Source: Lasioglossum baleicum (taxonomy: Eukaryota > Arthropoda > Insecta > Hymenoptera > Halictidae). Taken from it: a DNA stretch of 64,000 nt. The stretch is from contig NC_134929.1 of assembly GCF_051020765.1 (NCBI RefSeq), forward strand, positions 1,638,786 through 1,702,785, given 5' to 3'. A program made the translations under genes and the position numbers. This document shows, piece by piece, positions 33,901 through 43,300 of the stretch; within the stretch, counting starts at the first letter, position 1, and each line of letters opens with the position of its first letter. The notes under the pieces are model-generated. The model saw only the letters and a list, made by a program, of their open reading frames with translations, did not search any database and was not told the DNA's origin.

Positions 33901-35420
33901 TCGTCCACCTCCGCGATAGGCTCATCATGCGGAAGGACAATTTGGTCTGCTTCATAACGCGGGACGGCAGACCGGCGGACCCAGGAGCAGCTGACCTTTT
34001 TAAACAAGGGAGGCTGACGAACAGCGCTGAACTCGTCCTCCATAGGGCCAAGGTAGACGACTTCGGATCGTTTAAACTGATCCAGCTGCCGGTCAAACAG
34101 ACGTCGTTCCATGAGGCTACCCTAGACGACGTCCACGAATGTCTCCGTTCCCTATACAATGTGGTCACCGAGCTACAACTCCCCACATTCTCATTCTCCA
34201 GATCCACCCTCGACAACATCCCATGGCACCATATCCAGGCGTCCATCGTCGAAACCTTCTCCCAAGTTCCCCTACGAATTTTTCTATGTTCCCACGACGT
34301 ACAAATCCCTGCGGAAGATAGGCGGCAAGATATCCTCACGGATAATCACGCCTCCGCCTACGGCGGCCACAAAGGAATCACGAAGACGTACAAGAGGATC
34401 AGAGAGAAGTACTACTGGCAGACCCTGAAGGCTGACGTCACCACTTTCGTCAACAATTGCCCCAGCTGCCAGCTGCACAAGCTCACAAGGGTGAAACCCC
34501 GACTTCCGATGACTCTGACGGACACGCCAGGAAGGGCGTTCGACAAGGTGTCATTGGACGTTGTAGGCCCGCTCTCACCGACACCCGAAGGCCACCAGTA
34601 CATCCTCACGATGCAGGATCTACTGACAAAGTACTCCTTGGCGATCCCACTAAAGGGCATCGGCGCCGTCGAAACCGCCGACGCCCTCGTTGAACATCTC
34701 ATCTGCAGATTCGGGGCACCAAAGGCAATCCTGACGGACCAAGGGAGGAATTTCATCAGCTCCCTGATGAAAGCCGTAGCCAAAAGATTCAAAATCGCAC
34801 GAGTCCAAACGACTGCGTACCACCCTCAAAGCAATGGATCGATAGAGAGATCGCACCACGTCCTGACGGAGTATCTCAAGCAATTCGTCACACACGGCAA
34901 CTGGAATACATGGCTCAATTTAGCCATGTTCAGCTACAATACGAGCGTACACGAGGGTACAAAATTCACCCCCCACGAGCTGGTGTTTGGATCGCTGGCG
35001 CGTGTCCCGGTTTCCGACTCGGCAGCTCCGCACCTGGAGAACGAGTCATATGACGACTATTACCAGGGGCTGCAGAGGAAGATTACGGAAACCCTGAACC
35101 AAGCAAGAGCAAATCTCGTCGCGGCCAAGGAGAGGTCCAAGCAGTACTACGACAGACAAGTGCGTCTGCAAGCAATCGCCGTAGGCGACAAAGTTTACCT
35201 CTTGAACGAACCAAGGAAAGGTAAATTCGATGCGCAATACACTGGTTCCTACGAGGTCGCCGAAATCCTGCCAAACAATAACATCAAGATCAACACCAGA
35301 AGAGGCTTCAAAATCGTTCACGCCGACAAACTGAAGAAGGCAAAAACCCCCCCACCTTCCCGTGTATTATCCCCCCCCCCCCGATCGGCCGTCGTCTCGC
35401 GCTGCACAACGACACCCTGA
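30900..35420 (+). CDS. Gypsy-1 pol: protease, RT, RNase H, integrase
   Basis: About 1500 residues in the -1 frame relative to gag; numbering here is from 30966, a conventional point because entry is by frameshift. Protease LVDTGSEL at about 15-22; a linker with four SKSESASDHSYSNLN-like repeats at about 225-275; RT with YLDDIVIYA at 539; RNase H with CDASGHAIGAVLSQ at about 687; a Pro/Ser-rich insert at about 820-960; an RNase H-integrase spacer; integrase zinc finger HxxxH...CPSC near 1130-1165; and integrase core aspartates and glutamate in LDVVGP (1198), LTDQGRNF (1258) and SIERSHH (1294). No stop interrupts it. The C-terminus runs through a 12-C homopolymer at 35371-35382, so its end may vary with run length. 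Confidence 0.94.
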   Translation, partial: TPRNAPRLVSAITLAADSPIPRVTVTAPQFTTPCEFLVDTGSELNIIKSSSVKPGVPVDSGDVVQVHGITEGVTSTLGRIDAELNDAIPVSFQVFPDVLPSNIDGILGAPFFHENGEISFTKREISKDHLNVPFSNTCEFAIEARTAACIAVNVTGPTVGYIRRIEIKQGVFLGDCLVTNSNGRACLRCFNTSAEAASFRLPTLEVEEIEDPPLYSPPTPNPIPDSGSVSERPTNFASRTTRPYESINNDHLASNSKSESASDHSYSNLNSKSESASDHSYSNLNSTSESASDYSNPNSYLKSGTVSNYLATPRTTRPYESIKNDHFAPITEIETKGVHFSPQDITLRMKELCETIPLNHLNSDEASHVKTLLHENHDLFHLQGSRLGKTNAVTHKIPTTDDVPVHTKQYRYPPIHKEEIDRQMRDLLANDIVVPSNSPYNSPLWIVPKKPDADGTKKWRMVIDYRALNEKSIADAYPLPSINEILDQLGSAKYFSVFDLASGFHQIAMDPADAAKTAFSTPFGHYQYNRMPFGLKNAPATFQRLMDNILSGLQGNELFVYLDDIVIYARTLEEHRAKFNKLANRLRNANLKLQPSKCGFLFKEVAYLGHQISEQGVKPCPKKISAVQNYPRPKSAKNVREFLGLAGYYRRFIDKFAQISKPLTKLLTKNTKFAWGPDQERAFDALRSALCCEPVLQYPDFDKPFNVTCDASGHAIGAVLSQGEVGKDRPVAYASRILHGAELNYSTIEKECLAIVFAVQYFRPYIYGRQFVLITDHRPLVWMNSVKDPTSRLLRWRLKLAEFDYKILYKPGRANSNADALSRNPVALPIYEDTSEETIPSPASRAADDPTFDVTLGSYEYFTPPQTRSRRPIPTPRSPRSQWWLHDTSSESPEDSTPETIIEGDDPVATSTPAPHTPLPGFLNTTPYFPEPPSPIAQPSDSRPMTSSLPHSSYSPASPGSFPPSATVDQRLADAPTDDSSPGDATFGSESPQAPAHGRIIVHLRDRLIMRKDNLVCFITRDGRPADPGAADLFKQGRLTNSAELVLHRAKVDDFGSFKLIQLPVKQTSFHEATLDDVHECLRSLYNVVTELQLPTFSFSRSTLDNIPWHHIQASIVETFSQVPLRIFLCSHDVQIPAEDRRQDILTDNHASAYGGHKGITKTYKRIREKYYWQTLKADVTTFVNNCPSCQLHKLTRVKPRLPMTLTDTPGRAFDKVSLDVVGPLSPTPEGHQYILTMQDLLTKYSLAIPLKGIGAVETADALVEHLICRFGAPKAILTDQGRNFISSLMKAVAKRFKIARVQTTAYHPQSNGSIERSHHVLTEYLKQFVTHGNWNTWLNLAMFSYNTSVHEGTKFTPHELVFGSLARVPVSDSAAPHLENESYDDYYQGLQRKITETLNQARANLVAAKERSKQYYDRQVRLQAIAVGDKVYLLNEPRKGKFDAQYTGSYEVAEILPNNNIKINTRRGFKIVHADKLKKAKTPPPSRVLSPPPRSAVVSRCTTTP

Positions 35421-35450
35421 CATACGACGAGGATCCGTCACCCAGCCACC

Positions 35451-35831
35451 ATGTGCCTCTTCGCCAAACCGCGCGCCACTGCCAGAGAGAAGGCAGCCAG
35501 GTTCAGCTCTCCCTTTGACTGGCACCAGTGCTACCAGGGAACTGCCTACTCCGACACCAAAGGCCGAGACATCTGCCAGCGTTGCAACCAGCACGTGCAA
35601 GGGACCGGAGAGGCGTTCCACGTCCACTCCATCCAGTGGATCAGGTGGATGAGGAACACCTGTGCGAACTGCAAAGGGCCTCTGTTTCGCACGCAACCCC
35701 CGTTGGACTGCAACGAATGCGGGACGCGGCTCAGCATCATCATGGCCAAAACCATATTCAGAAGCAGCCCACATGTGGAGGAACTCCGGCGATATCAGCT
35801 CCCGCTGAGAGCTAACAATCCAGCGCCCTAA
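35451..35831 (+). CDS. Gypsy-1 third ORF: small cysteine-rich, partly RING-H2-like protein
   Basis: 126 residues from ATG 35451 (context CCAGCCACCATG, favourable for initiation), 30 bp after the pol stop, where env sits in errantiviruses. No signal peptide or membrane segment, so it is not an envelope. Cysteine/histidine pairs are evident: CQRC at about 43-46, then FHVH, then CANC and CNEC before residue 95. The spacing from FHV to TCANCK equals that of a RING-H2 second half (FHxxC...TCPxCK), but the third and fifth ligands are replaced, so a true cross-brace RING is unsure; another zinc-binding fold is possible. It could act as a nuclear or ubiquitin-related accessory factor, which is inference only. 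Confidence 0.6.
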   Translation: MCLFAKPRATAREKAARFSSPFDWHQCYQGTAYSDTKGRDICQRCNQHVQGTGEAFHVHSIQWIRWMRNTCANCKGPLFRTQPPLDCNECGTRLSIIMAKTIFRSSPHVEELRRYQLPLRANNPAP

Positions 35832-36040
35832 TGCCACCTCGTCGTCTGGTAGGGCATCGCGCCCGAAGAGCCCCCCCCCCCCGGAAAGTCGCCATCCCGG
35901 GGAGGAAGGTGTGACGTCGTCCGACGTTGGATTTGGAGTTTCCTCAGCAGACCCCACACCCCCCATATCCAACACGTCGTCAGCAGCATCCGCGTTCCAT
36001 TGCGTTGCCGCCGGAAAAGTTCGCGCCCCAAGGGGTAAGG
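35832..36040 (+). other. Gypsy-1 3' UTR and polypurine tract
   Basis: Non-coding, with a 12-C run at 35871-35882. The purine-rich AAGGGGTAAGG immediately before the 3' LTR (about 36030-36040) is the likely plus-strand primer. Confidence 0.7.
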
Positions 36041-38313
36041 TGTAACGTCGTACCGACGTGTTGCGTCGGCTTTGTTCGTATGAGCAAATTCTCGCTGTAC
36101 ATACATATATATATATATGGTATACGTATACTTCCTTCGTAAAATCCAAACCGAAATCGCGTTTAAATCCGTACACAGCGATATGTATATATATATCTTA
36201 CGCGTATTTATATATATATACATATCCCCGTGAGAGTGAACATAGGGAATCGGGAAAGAAGCGATAGTCACCGGTACAAGCGGACGCCAGCATGGCAACC
36301 GCGAGTACAGGTGTACGTACATCTAAACCGTCGTTTCGTTCGAACTGCGAAAAGTATACATCGACGACAACATATTCGTCCGTGCCTGGTACGATTTAGA
36401 CAAAAGGACTTCACGGTTCACCGAATCCCTATGGTCCGCGCTCTTATTATAAATAAGACGAAATCGCGCGAATCGCTCTCTTCCAGTTTCGGAATTCTAC
36501 TAATTCAGTTCTCTCGCGTCTTCAATCGAATTCAGTTCGACTCAGTCTTTTCTCGCGTTTTCGGACTCTATTTCAGATCGTTCACGATATTCAGGTCGTA
36601 TTGCTCCTTACCATTTACACTATTTCTTTATATATCATTTGGTTCTAAATTGTTATTCGAGTCTGCTCGTAGATTATTATTACGTATTTACAGATATTAT
36701 TCTGGTTTATTGGTCGTACGAGGTTACTCGTAAACCGTCACCGTTATTTTGTTGTACGAGCTTACTCGCATTATCATTTCAAATTTATAATTACTATTTT
36801 CGTGCTATCTTGTTTATGCGATTTTGCTCGCTTTATTATTCACATTTCAATTGTTAATTTTGTGTTATTTGGCTTATACGAGCTTGCTCGCATTACTATT
36901 CGTATTGCAATTGCTATTTTTGTTAATTTGGCGCTATTTTTGTTTGAACGAGCTTGCTCGCATTATAATTCATATTACAATTGCTATTTCTGTGCTATTT
37001 TGTTCATACGAGCTCGCTCGCTTTATAATTCTTATCACAATTGCTATTTCTGCGCTATTTTGTTCACACGAGCTCGCTCGCTTTATAATTCTTATCACAA
37101 TTGCTATTTCTGCGCTATTTTGTTCACACGAGCTCGCTCGCTTTATAATTCTTATCACAATTGCTATTTCTGCGCTACTTTGTTCACACGAGCTCGCTCG
37201 CTTTATAATTCTTATTACAATTGCTATTTCTGCGCTATTTTGTTGCACGAGTTCTGCTCGCAAATCATTACTTTGTATCTATTCTGGTTCATTATACTTT
37301 GTTTGTTTAAACCTATTACTTCGCAGCTTTATTCAGCAACACCTTGCTCCTCGCTATCTCCCATGCCCCGTCGCGCCGGTAGAAGCTACCAAATCGGTAA
37401 ATTGGTGCGACAGCTACGCGCCGAAGGAAGAGGCACCGCTTATAACCCGTACTTGGGAATCGCCAAACGGCCCAGGATCATTCGCGACGTCCCTTTTCTC
37501 CGTCGGGTGAAAATAGTGGACCGTCGAGAGATCGCGATACCTCCGCGACGCGAAGAAGGAACCGCTGACCGCGCTGAAACGCCTCCGCGCCGCGAAGAAA
37601 CGACCGTCGGACGGCCAGATTCCGCGCCTCCTCTCCCGTGGAGGTTGATACCGATCCGATTCCTTCCGAGTCTCCCTCCACTAGAGGAAATCAGTATCGA
37701 GGACCCGCGTTACGAACGTTACGTCGTCCGCAGAATATTCACCCTAAGGTGGTATTATTAAAGTTTCGTCGATCAGTGACCGAGTGGAGTGATCGCGAGT
37801 GTGTGCGTGTGTGCGTGTGGGTCTCCGGGTTGTCCAATCCCAATCGGTCCGCCGATCGATTCCTCACATCCCTCACATTCCTCACATTCGTTCCCATAAC
37901 CCCTAAAATTGGTGTATCAATCGTGTACGTCTGAGCCCAGAGGGTGCTCGGTACCGAGAGAACACTAATTTCCCTTCGGTCGAGAATCCTGTCACGAATC
38001 GAACAACCCACGCGTTCGGACGAGTAACACACACGCCCACATAGTGACACTCTGATCGCGGGGAGCTGTCACCGTCATCGCGCAGTTCGTCGCTCCGTCG
38101 CGACATCCCCGCCGGACGACGTCCGTCCCGCTTACATTCATTTCCCTCTTCGCCCCTTTTCAACAACGACGAACGCCGGTATCGGGTCCCTGATCAGACG
38201 TGGACGTTACGCGCCACGTGGATCTAAGATCGTCTTAAATAAATTGGTCCGGTTACGTCCCCGCCCCGTCTGGGCGTCGTTTCGTCGGATCATATCCGAC
38301 CCGGGACGTAACA
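36041..38313 (+). repeat. Gypsy-1 3' LTR
   Basis: 2273 bp, identical to the 5' LTR as far as I can read, except for three fewer 60-bp units (180 bp). The four full units start about 37009, 37069, 37129 and 37189. Followed by the GTAC target duplication. Confidence 0.93.
37363..37761 (+). CDS. 132-codon basic ORF, 3' LTR copy
   Basis: Identical in translation to 28477-28875. It belongs to the LTR sequence, so it is present twice per element; the 3' copy would lie beyond the polyadenylation-proximal region on genomic RNA and is unlikely to be translated from it. Confidence 0.3.
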   Translation: MPRRAGRSYQIGKLVRQLRAEGRGTAYNPYLGIAKRPRIIRDVPFLRRVKIVDRREIAIPPRREEGTADRAETPPRREETTVGRPDSAPPLPWRLIPIRFLPSLPPLEEISIEDPRYERYVVRRIFTLRWYY

Positions 38314-38800
38314 GTACTAAATATAAGTAGTATAGGAGTTAGGAGCATAACTAATCACACACACTTTAAATCAGAATAACCTTTTTATGAATGGAACAAA
38401 CGACTTTAATTTCTCTGTAAGGCTAGAAGAATTAGTTTAGTAAATAACGTCTACAAAATATGTTGAAAAAATGCATCTGGTCAGAGTTGCGAAAAATATA
38501 GTAAAAATTTATTTTTAACGAAAATTTAAAATATGTTCTTGGTCAACTCGTATGAATTATATACGTTCTGAAAATTTCATTGAAATTGGTTAATTGGTTG
38601 ACAAGTTATGAACGATCAAAAGTGGTAAAATGGCCAAAAATCATGAAAAAATGCAATTTTTACCACTTTTAATCGTTTATAATTCGTAAACCAATTAACC
38701 AATTTCAATGAAATTTTCAGAACGTTTATAATTTATACGAGTTCACCTAACACATTTCTTCAACTTTCATCATTGACTCAGCTGAAAAGGTCGTAAATAT

Positions 38801-39063
38801 TGTTACGATGAAGTTGCCTTTCCCCTGTGATATTCTGAAGTTATCACAGAGATCGAGTGAAGTCGCCTGTCAGATCGATATTGCGGTATCCGGACAACGA
38901 GTTTGTTGATAAGAAGAAGAGAGATGTTAGATCCTCTCGAGTGATTGAGACGAAAGCACACATTATCGATTGTTCTCCTTCTATTGTACATTTAATAAAG
39001 TTATAGTTTCGTTTATTATTATTATGTGTTCTCCGGCAAGACCACGCCGAAGCCTTCGCAACA
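38801..39063 (+). repeat. Gypsy-2 5' LTR
   Basis: 263 bp, TGTTACGATGAAG...CTTCGCAACA. AATAAA near 38994 may be the polyadenylation signal. The gag frame is open through its last 90 bases. Confidence 0.95.
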
Positions 39064-40304
39064 TTGGTGTCAGAAGTGGGATTACGGGAGATAGCACCGC
39101 AACAACATCCACTTCGGGAGTAGAAGCGATGATGTTGCAGACGCTTTTCGAAGTCCTCCAGAGGAACATTTCGGGGCAGTTTCAAGAGCAGCAGAAGATC
39201 TCAGAACAGAGATGGGAACAGGAGAGGACCCGGTTTGAAGAGACGGAAGCAGCAAACAGGGCCGCTCAAGCTGCGAGGGAAGCTGCCTTGGAAGGACGTT
39301 TCGGGATCCTGGAGGCTCAGTGTCAGGTGCTCTCGCAAAATCTACACACGCTTGTACAGCCGCGATTAATTAACTCTACCGAGAACCGTGAACCTCAAAA
39401 TGAAAATATATCTGTTCTTAACGGGTCTACGTTTCCGGTTCTTCCGCTTTCGCAGCAGGATCCTCCGCGCGATACGGTGGGCGGGTTTCGTAGTGTTTCA
39501 GAGTTAGGATATACCGTGAAACCGCCTAAATTCGACGGTAAAGCTTCGTGGGAAGAATATCGGATTCAGTTTGACACGATAGCTCGCGCGAATAGATGGG
39601 ATGAACCGAGGAAAGCTTTGGCCTTAGTTGCATCTTTGGAGGGCCCTGCTCGAGGAGTGTTGACTTCTCTTTCTGTGGATAAACAGAATGACTTCCAGAC
39701 GATAGTTTCGGCATTAGAGTTCCGTTATGGGATAAAAAATTTTCGAAATTTAAGTTACGTGAAGTTTCAAAATTACAGGCAACGGAAAGGGGAGTCGATT
39801 TCTGAGTTGGCGGCAGAAATTGAGAGGCTTGCTCAAGCTGCATTTGACGAATGCCCTTTCGAAAGTAGGGACAAACTCGCGGCCTCTCAATTTGTAGCAG
39901 CATTGGCCAACGAGGAGATCAAGCGAATATTGAGACTCGGTGGTTTTACATCTCTGAGGGCAACGGTTATTAGAGCCCTAGAGATTGAAGCTGTTGAGTC
40001 CATTACTGAAACCTCATATAAAAACCGAAACGATCGCTACAAACCTTATTATTTTCCGGAACGAATTATCCCTGGACGGAGTTGGAGAGAACGGGAGAGC
40101 GATCGAAGACCGGAGGAGGCGTTTCGTCCGAACAGGAGCTACCAGCAGAGGTCGAGTTTCGTGAATCGGAATACAACGAATATCAACAGTAATAGAGAAG
40201 ATCGACCCAGGGAGTGTTGGAGTTGTCGGCAGCCTGGACACTTTCAGAAGGATTGTCCGAAGAGGCAAACGCAGAAGATGGGAAACGCAAAGAAGTCACA
40301 GTAG
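39024..40304 (+). CDS. Gypsy-2 gag polyprotein
   Basis: The frame is open from 38970 inside the LTR. Candidate starts are 39024 (MCSPARPRRS, inside the LTR) and 39129 (MMLQTLFEVLQ, after the PBS); the longer gives 426 residues. A coiled coil rich in Gln, Glu and Ala (after about residue 50) precedes the capsid (YTVKPPKFDGKASWEEYRIQ onward) and one CCHC knuckle, CWSCRQPGHFQKDC, near the C-terminus. The stop at 40302-40304 overlaps pol by about 90 nt in the -1 frame. If the first start is used, gag is translated through the PBS. Confidence 0.9.
   Translation: MCSPARPRRSLRNIGVRSGITGDSTATTSTSGVEAMMLQTLFEVLQRNISGQFQEQQKISEQRWEQERTRFEETEAANRAAQAAREAALEGRFGILEAQCQVLSQNLHTLVQPRLINSTENREPQNENISVLNGSTFPVLPLSQQDPPRDTVGGFRSVSELGYTVKPPKFDGKASWEEYRIQFDTIARANRWDEPRKALALVASLEGPARGVLTSLSVDKQNDFQTIVSALEFRYGIKNFRNLSYVKFQNYRQRKGESISELAAEIERLAQAAFDECPFESRDKLAASQFVAALANEEIKRILRLGGFTSLRATVIRALEIEAVESITETSYKNRNDRYKPYYFPERIIPGRSWRERESDRRPEEAFRPNRSYQQRSSFVNRNTTNINSNREDRPRECWSCRQPGHFQKDCPKRQTQKMGNAKKSQ
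39065..39080 (+). other. Gypsy-2 primer binding site
   Basis: TGGTGTCAGAAGTGGG, one base after the LTR. From memory, this matches the 3' end of a leucine tRNA, as used by Micropia/Mdg3-type elements. Confidence 0.75.
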
Positions 40305-43300
40305 AGGGGGAGACTGTGATTTCTTCTTCTTCTACCCCCGTCGTGCTGAAGACTTACTTGAAGAAGGATTGTACGGCCATCGAGGGATTCATCGATGGAG
40401 AATTGACTTCGATAGTAATTGACACAGGATCGAGTGTGAATCTTTTAGGGACAAATAAGTTCAGTCCCAAAAGTAAGCTTGGCGCGGCGGAGGGACTTCC
40501 GGAAATGAAAATTGTGTCCATTTCTGGAGAGAATTTACCGATTCAAGACAGGTGCAGATGTCTGGTTAAAATTAACAGTTTTGAATCGGAGGAAGATTTC
40601 TTCGTAATTAATATGGCGGAGGAGTGTATTTTGGGAAATGAATTTCTTCAGAGACACGCGTGTGGGCTCGATTATTTGGCAGGAAAATTACAAATAGCTG
40701 GGAAGGAGGAGGTCAGCTTTATTGGTCGAGGGATGAAAAATAAGGCAGAAGTAACTTTATTGGCGAAGAAGAAAGAAGTTACTCCGGAGGAGGAAAAGGT
40801 GGTTTCACTTGTGTCGAAGCATTTAAAAGATCTTTTCCAGCGTTGCTCTACCGTCTTATCTCCGCCGCGGAAGATGGCGTTTGCAGAAATAGCACATGAA
40901 TTTCAGGATGTGTTCGCAGAAAATCCTGAACATGTTGGAAGTTGTGACGTTGTCCAACATAGAATTGATACAGGAGATTGTGTACCAATCAAACAGGCAC
41001 CACGTCGCCTTCCTTTCCACCGACGAGACGAGGTTGAAGAGTTACTCGCAAAGATGGAAAGGCAAGGAGTAATCGAAGAGTCGAAAAGTCCATGGTCCTC
41101 TCCTATCGTTCTTGTGAAGAAGAAGGATGGAAGCACTAAATTCTGTGTGGACTATCGCCGGCTTAATGATGTCACGAAAAAAGATTCTTACCCATTACCG
41201 CGAATTGAAGACACGTTAGATGCCCTAGCTGAATCGTCTTGGTTTTCAACGATAGATCTGCAAAGTGGTTATTGGCAGATTATGTTGCATGAAAGGGACC
41301 GTGAGAAGACCGCGTTCTGCGTGGGTAAAGGACTCTGGCAATTCAAAGTGATGCCCTTCGGACTTTGCAATGCCCCTGCCACGTTTGAACGACTTATGGA
41401 CACGGTATTAAAAGGCCTTTGCGGAAAAATCTGCTTGGTGTATTTGGACGATATAATTGTTTACGGGCGAAGTTTCGATGAGAACATAGAAAATCTGAAG
41501 ATTGTTTTCGTACGCCTGCGTCAAGCCAAACTGTTAGTGAACCCGAAGAAATGCAATTTCTTCTGTAAAGAGGTGCGTTACCTTGGACACATCGTTTCCG
41601 AATACGGAATAAAAACGGATTCGGAGAAGATAAAGGCAATCCAGGAATGGCCGGTCCCGAAGAATAAAACGGAACTAAGAAGCTTTCTTGGGCTCTGTAC
41701 GTACTATAGGAAGTTCGTCAGGGATTTTTCTGCCATCGCTAGGCCACTACATCGTCTGACGGAAGAGAAAGTTACCTTTGGATGGTCAGAAGAATGCCAG
41801 GAGGTGTTTGAGTGGTTGAAACAACGACTCTCTGAATCTCCGATACTGGCTTACCCTTTGGTAGATGCAGATTTCATTTTAGATACTGATGCGTCGAATT
41901 TTGCCATTGGAGCTGTTCTCTCGCAGGTTCAAGATCAAGAGGAGAAAGTTATTGCGTATTTCTCGAAAATGCTAGGAAAAGCTGAGAGGAACTACTGCGT
42001 GACTAGAAGAGAACTTTTGGCAATAATCAAGTCTATTGAACATTTTCACCACTATCTGTATGGTCGAAAATTTTTAGTGAGGACTGACCATGCTGCGCTC
42101 AGATGGTTACTGTCGTTCAGGAATCCAGAAGGACAAATGGCTCGTTGGATAGAAAGACTGCAACAGTACGATTTCGAAATTAAACATAGGGAAGGAAAGT
42201 TGCATACAAATGCAGACAGTCTGTCAAGAAGACCATGCGAGGTTTCGCAGTGCAAATATTGTCATCGCCTTGAAAAGAGAGAATTGAGAGAAGAAATATG
42301 TAACAAGGAAGAACACGTATACAGGACGATCTGTGAAGATGCCGGTTCAGAAGAATGGAAGAGAGCACAAGAGGACGACGGAGAAATTAATTTCATATTA
42401 CAAAGAGTAATTGAGCAAAATAAGCCAGACTGGCAGGAAGTTTCTTCATTTTCCCCAGTGACAAAGTTTTACTGGAAGATTTGGGATTCTCTTGAAGTAA
42501 GAAAAGGTTTGCTTTTCCGGAGGTGGGAATCCACAGACGGGAAAGAAGCAGTTCTGTTATTAATCGTCCCTAGATGCAAAATCGAAGAAGTGTTACGGGA
42601 GTGTCATAACGCCCCATGGGGAGGACATTTCGGAATTCGCAAAACACTTGCTAAGATTCGGCAAAGGTTTTTCTGGCCTGATCATCGTCGGGAAGTTGAG
42701 GAATGGTGCCGTCGTTGTGATAGCTGCGTGGCGAAGAAGGGTCCTAGAGAGAAAGGGAAGGGCGCTTTGAAGATTTACAATGTTGGAGCCCCTTTTGAAC
42801 GAATTGCACTGGATATTGTAGGACCTCTACCAAAATCTACGACCGGAAACAAATATGCCCTTGTCGTCGTAGATTATTTCTCGAAGTGGCCGGAAGTGGT
42901 TCCGCTTCCGAATCAAAGAGCAACAACCATAGCGAAGACCCTTTTAACGGATATAATAAACCGTCATGGTGTACCACTGGAACTGCATTCAGATCAGGGT
43001 CGGAATTTCGAATCTAATGTTTTCAAGGAATTGATGAGGATGCTTGGAATTAAAAAGACAAGGACGACGCCCCTACATCCCCAATCGGATGGACTCGTTG
43101 AAAGGATGATTCGAATTTTATTGCAGTATCTAACACAGTTTGTTTCAGAACATCAAAAAGACTGGGATGAATGGATACCGACGTTCCTTCTAGCATATCG
43201 GACGTCTCAACATGAGGTAACCAGAAATACTCCGGCAATGGTTCTCATGGGTCGAGAATTACGACTTCCTTTGGATCTCCTGAGAGGAAGTAACTACGCT

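Larger units (their letters stand above)
26975..38313 (+). mobile_element. Gypsy-1: full-length 11.3-kb Ty3/Gypsy element with giant LTRs and a third ORF
   Basis: LTRs at 26975-29427 (2453 bp) and 36041-38313 (2273 bp) both run TGTAACGTCG...CCGGGACGTAACA. The 4-bp target duplication GTAC flanks the element (26971-26974, 38314-38317). Inside are a PBS, gag (29566-30936), pol in the -1 frame (to 35420), a small third ORF (35451-35831) and a 3' UTR. The LTRs look identical apart from three 60-bp repeat units and at least one substitution in the array, and all frames are open, so the copy looks young and possibly competent. The lack of the same third ORF in the other elements here makes it distinctive. 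Confidence 0.95.

Noticed and set aside
35362..35652. A separate Pro-rich gene after Gypsy-1 pol.
   Set aside because: Out-of-frame reading of the pol end and of the third ORF across the C run; kept only as a possible run-length variant.
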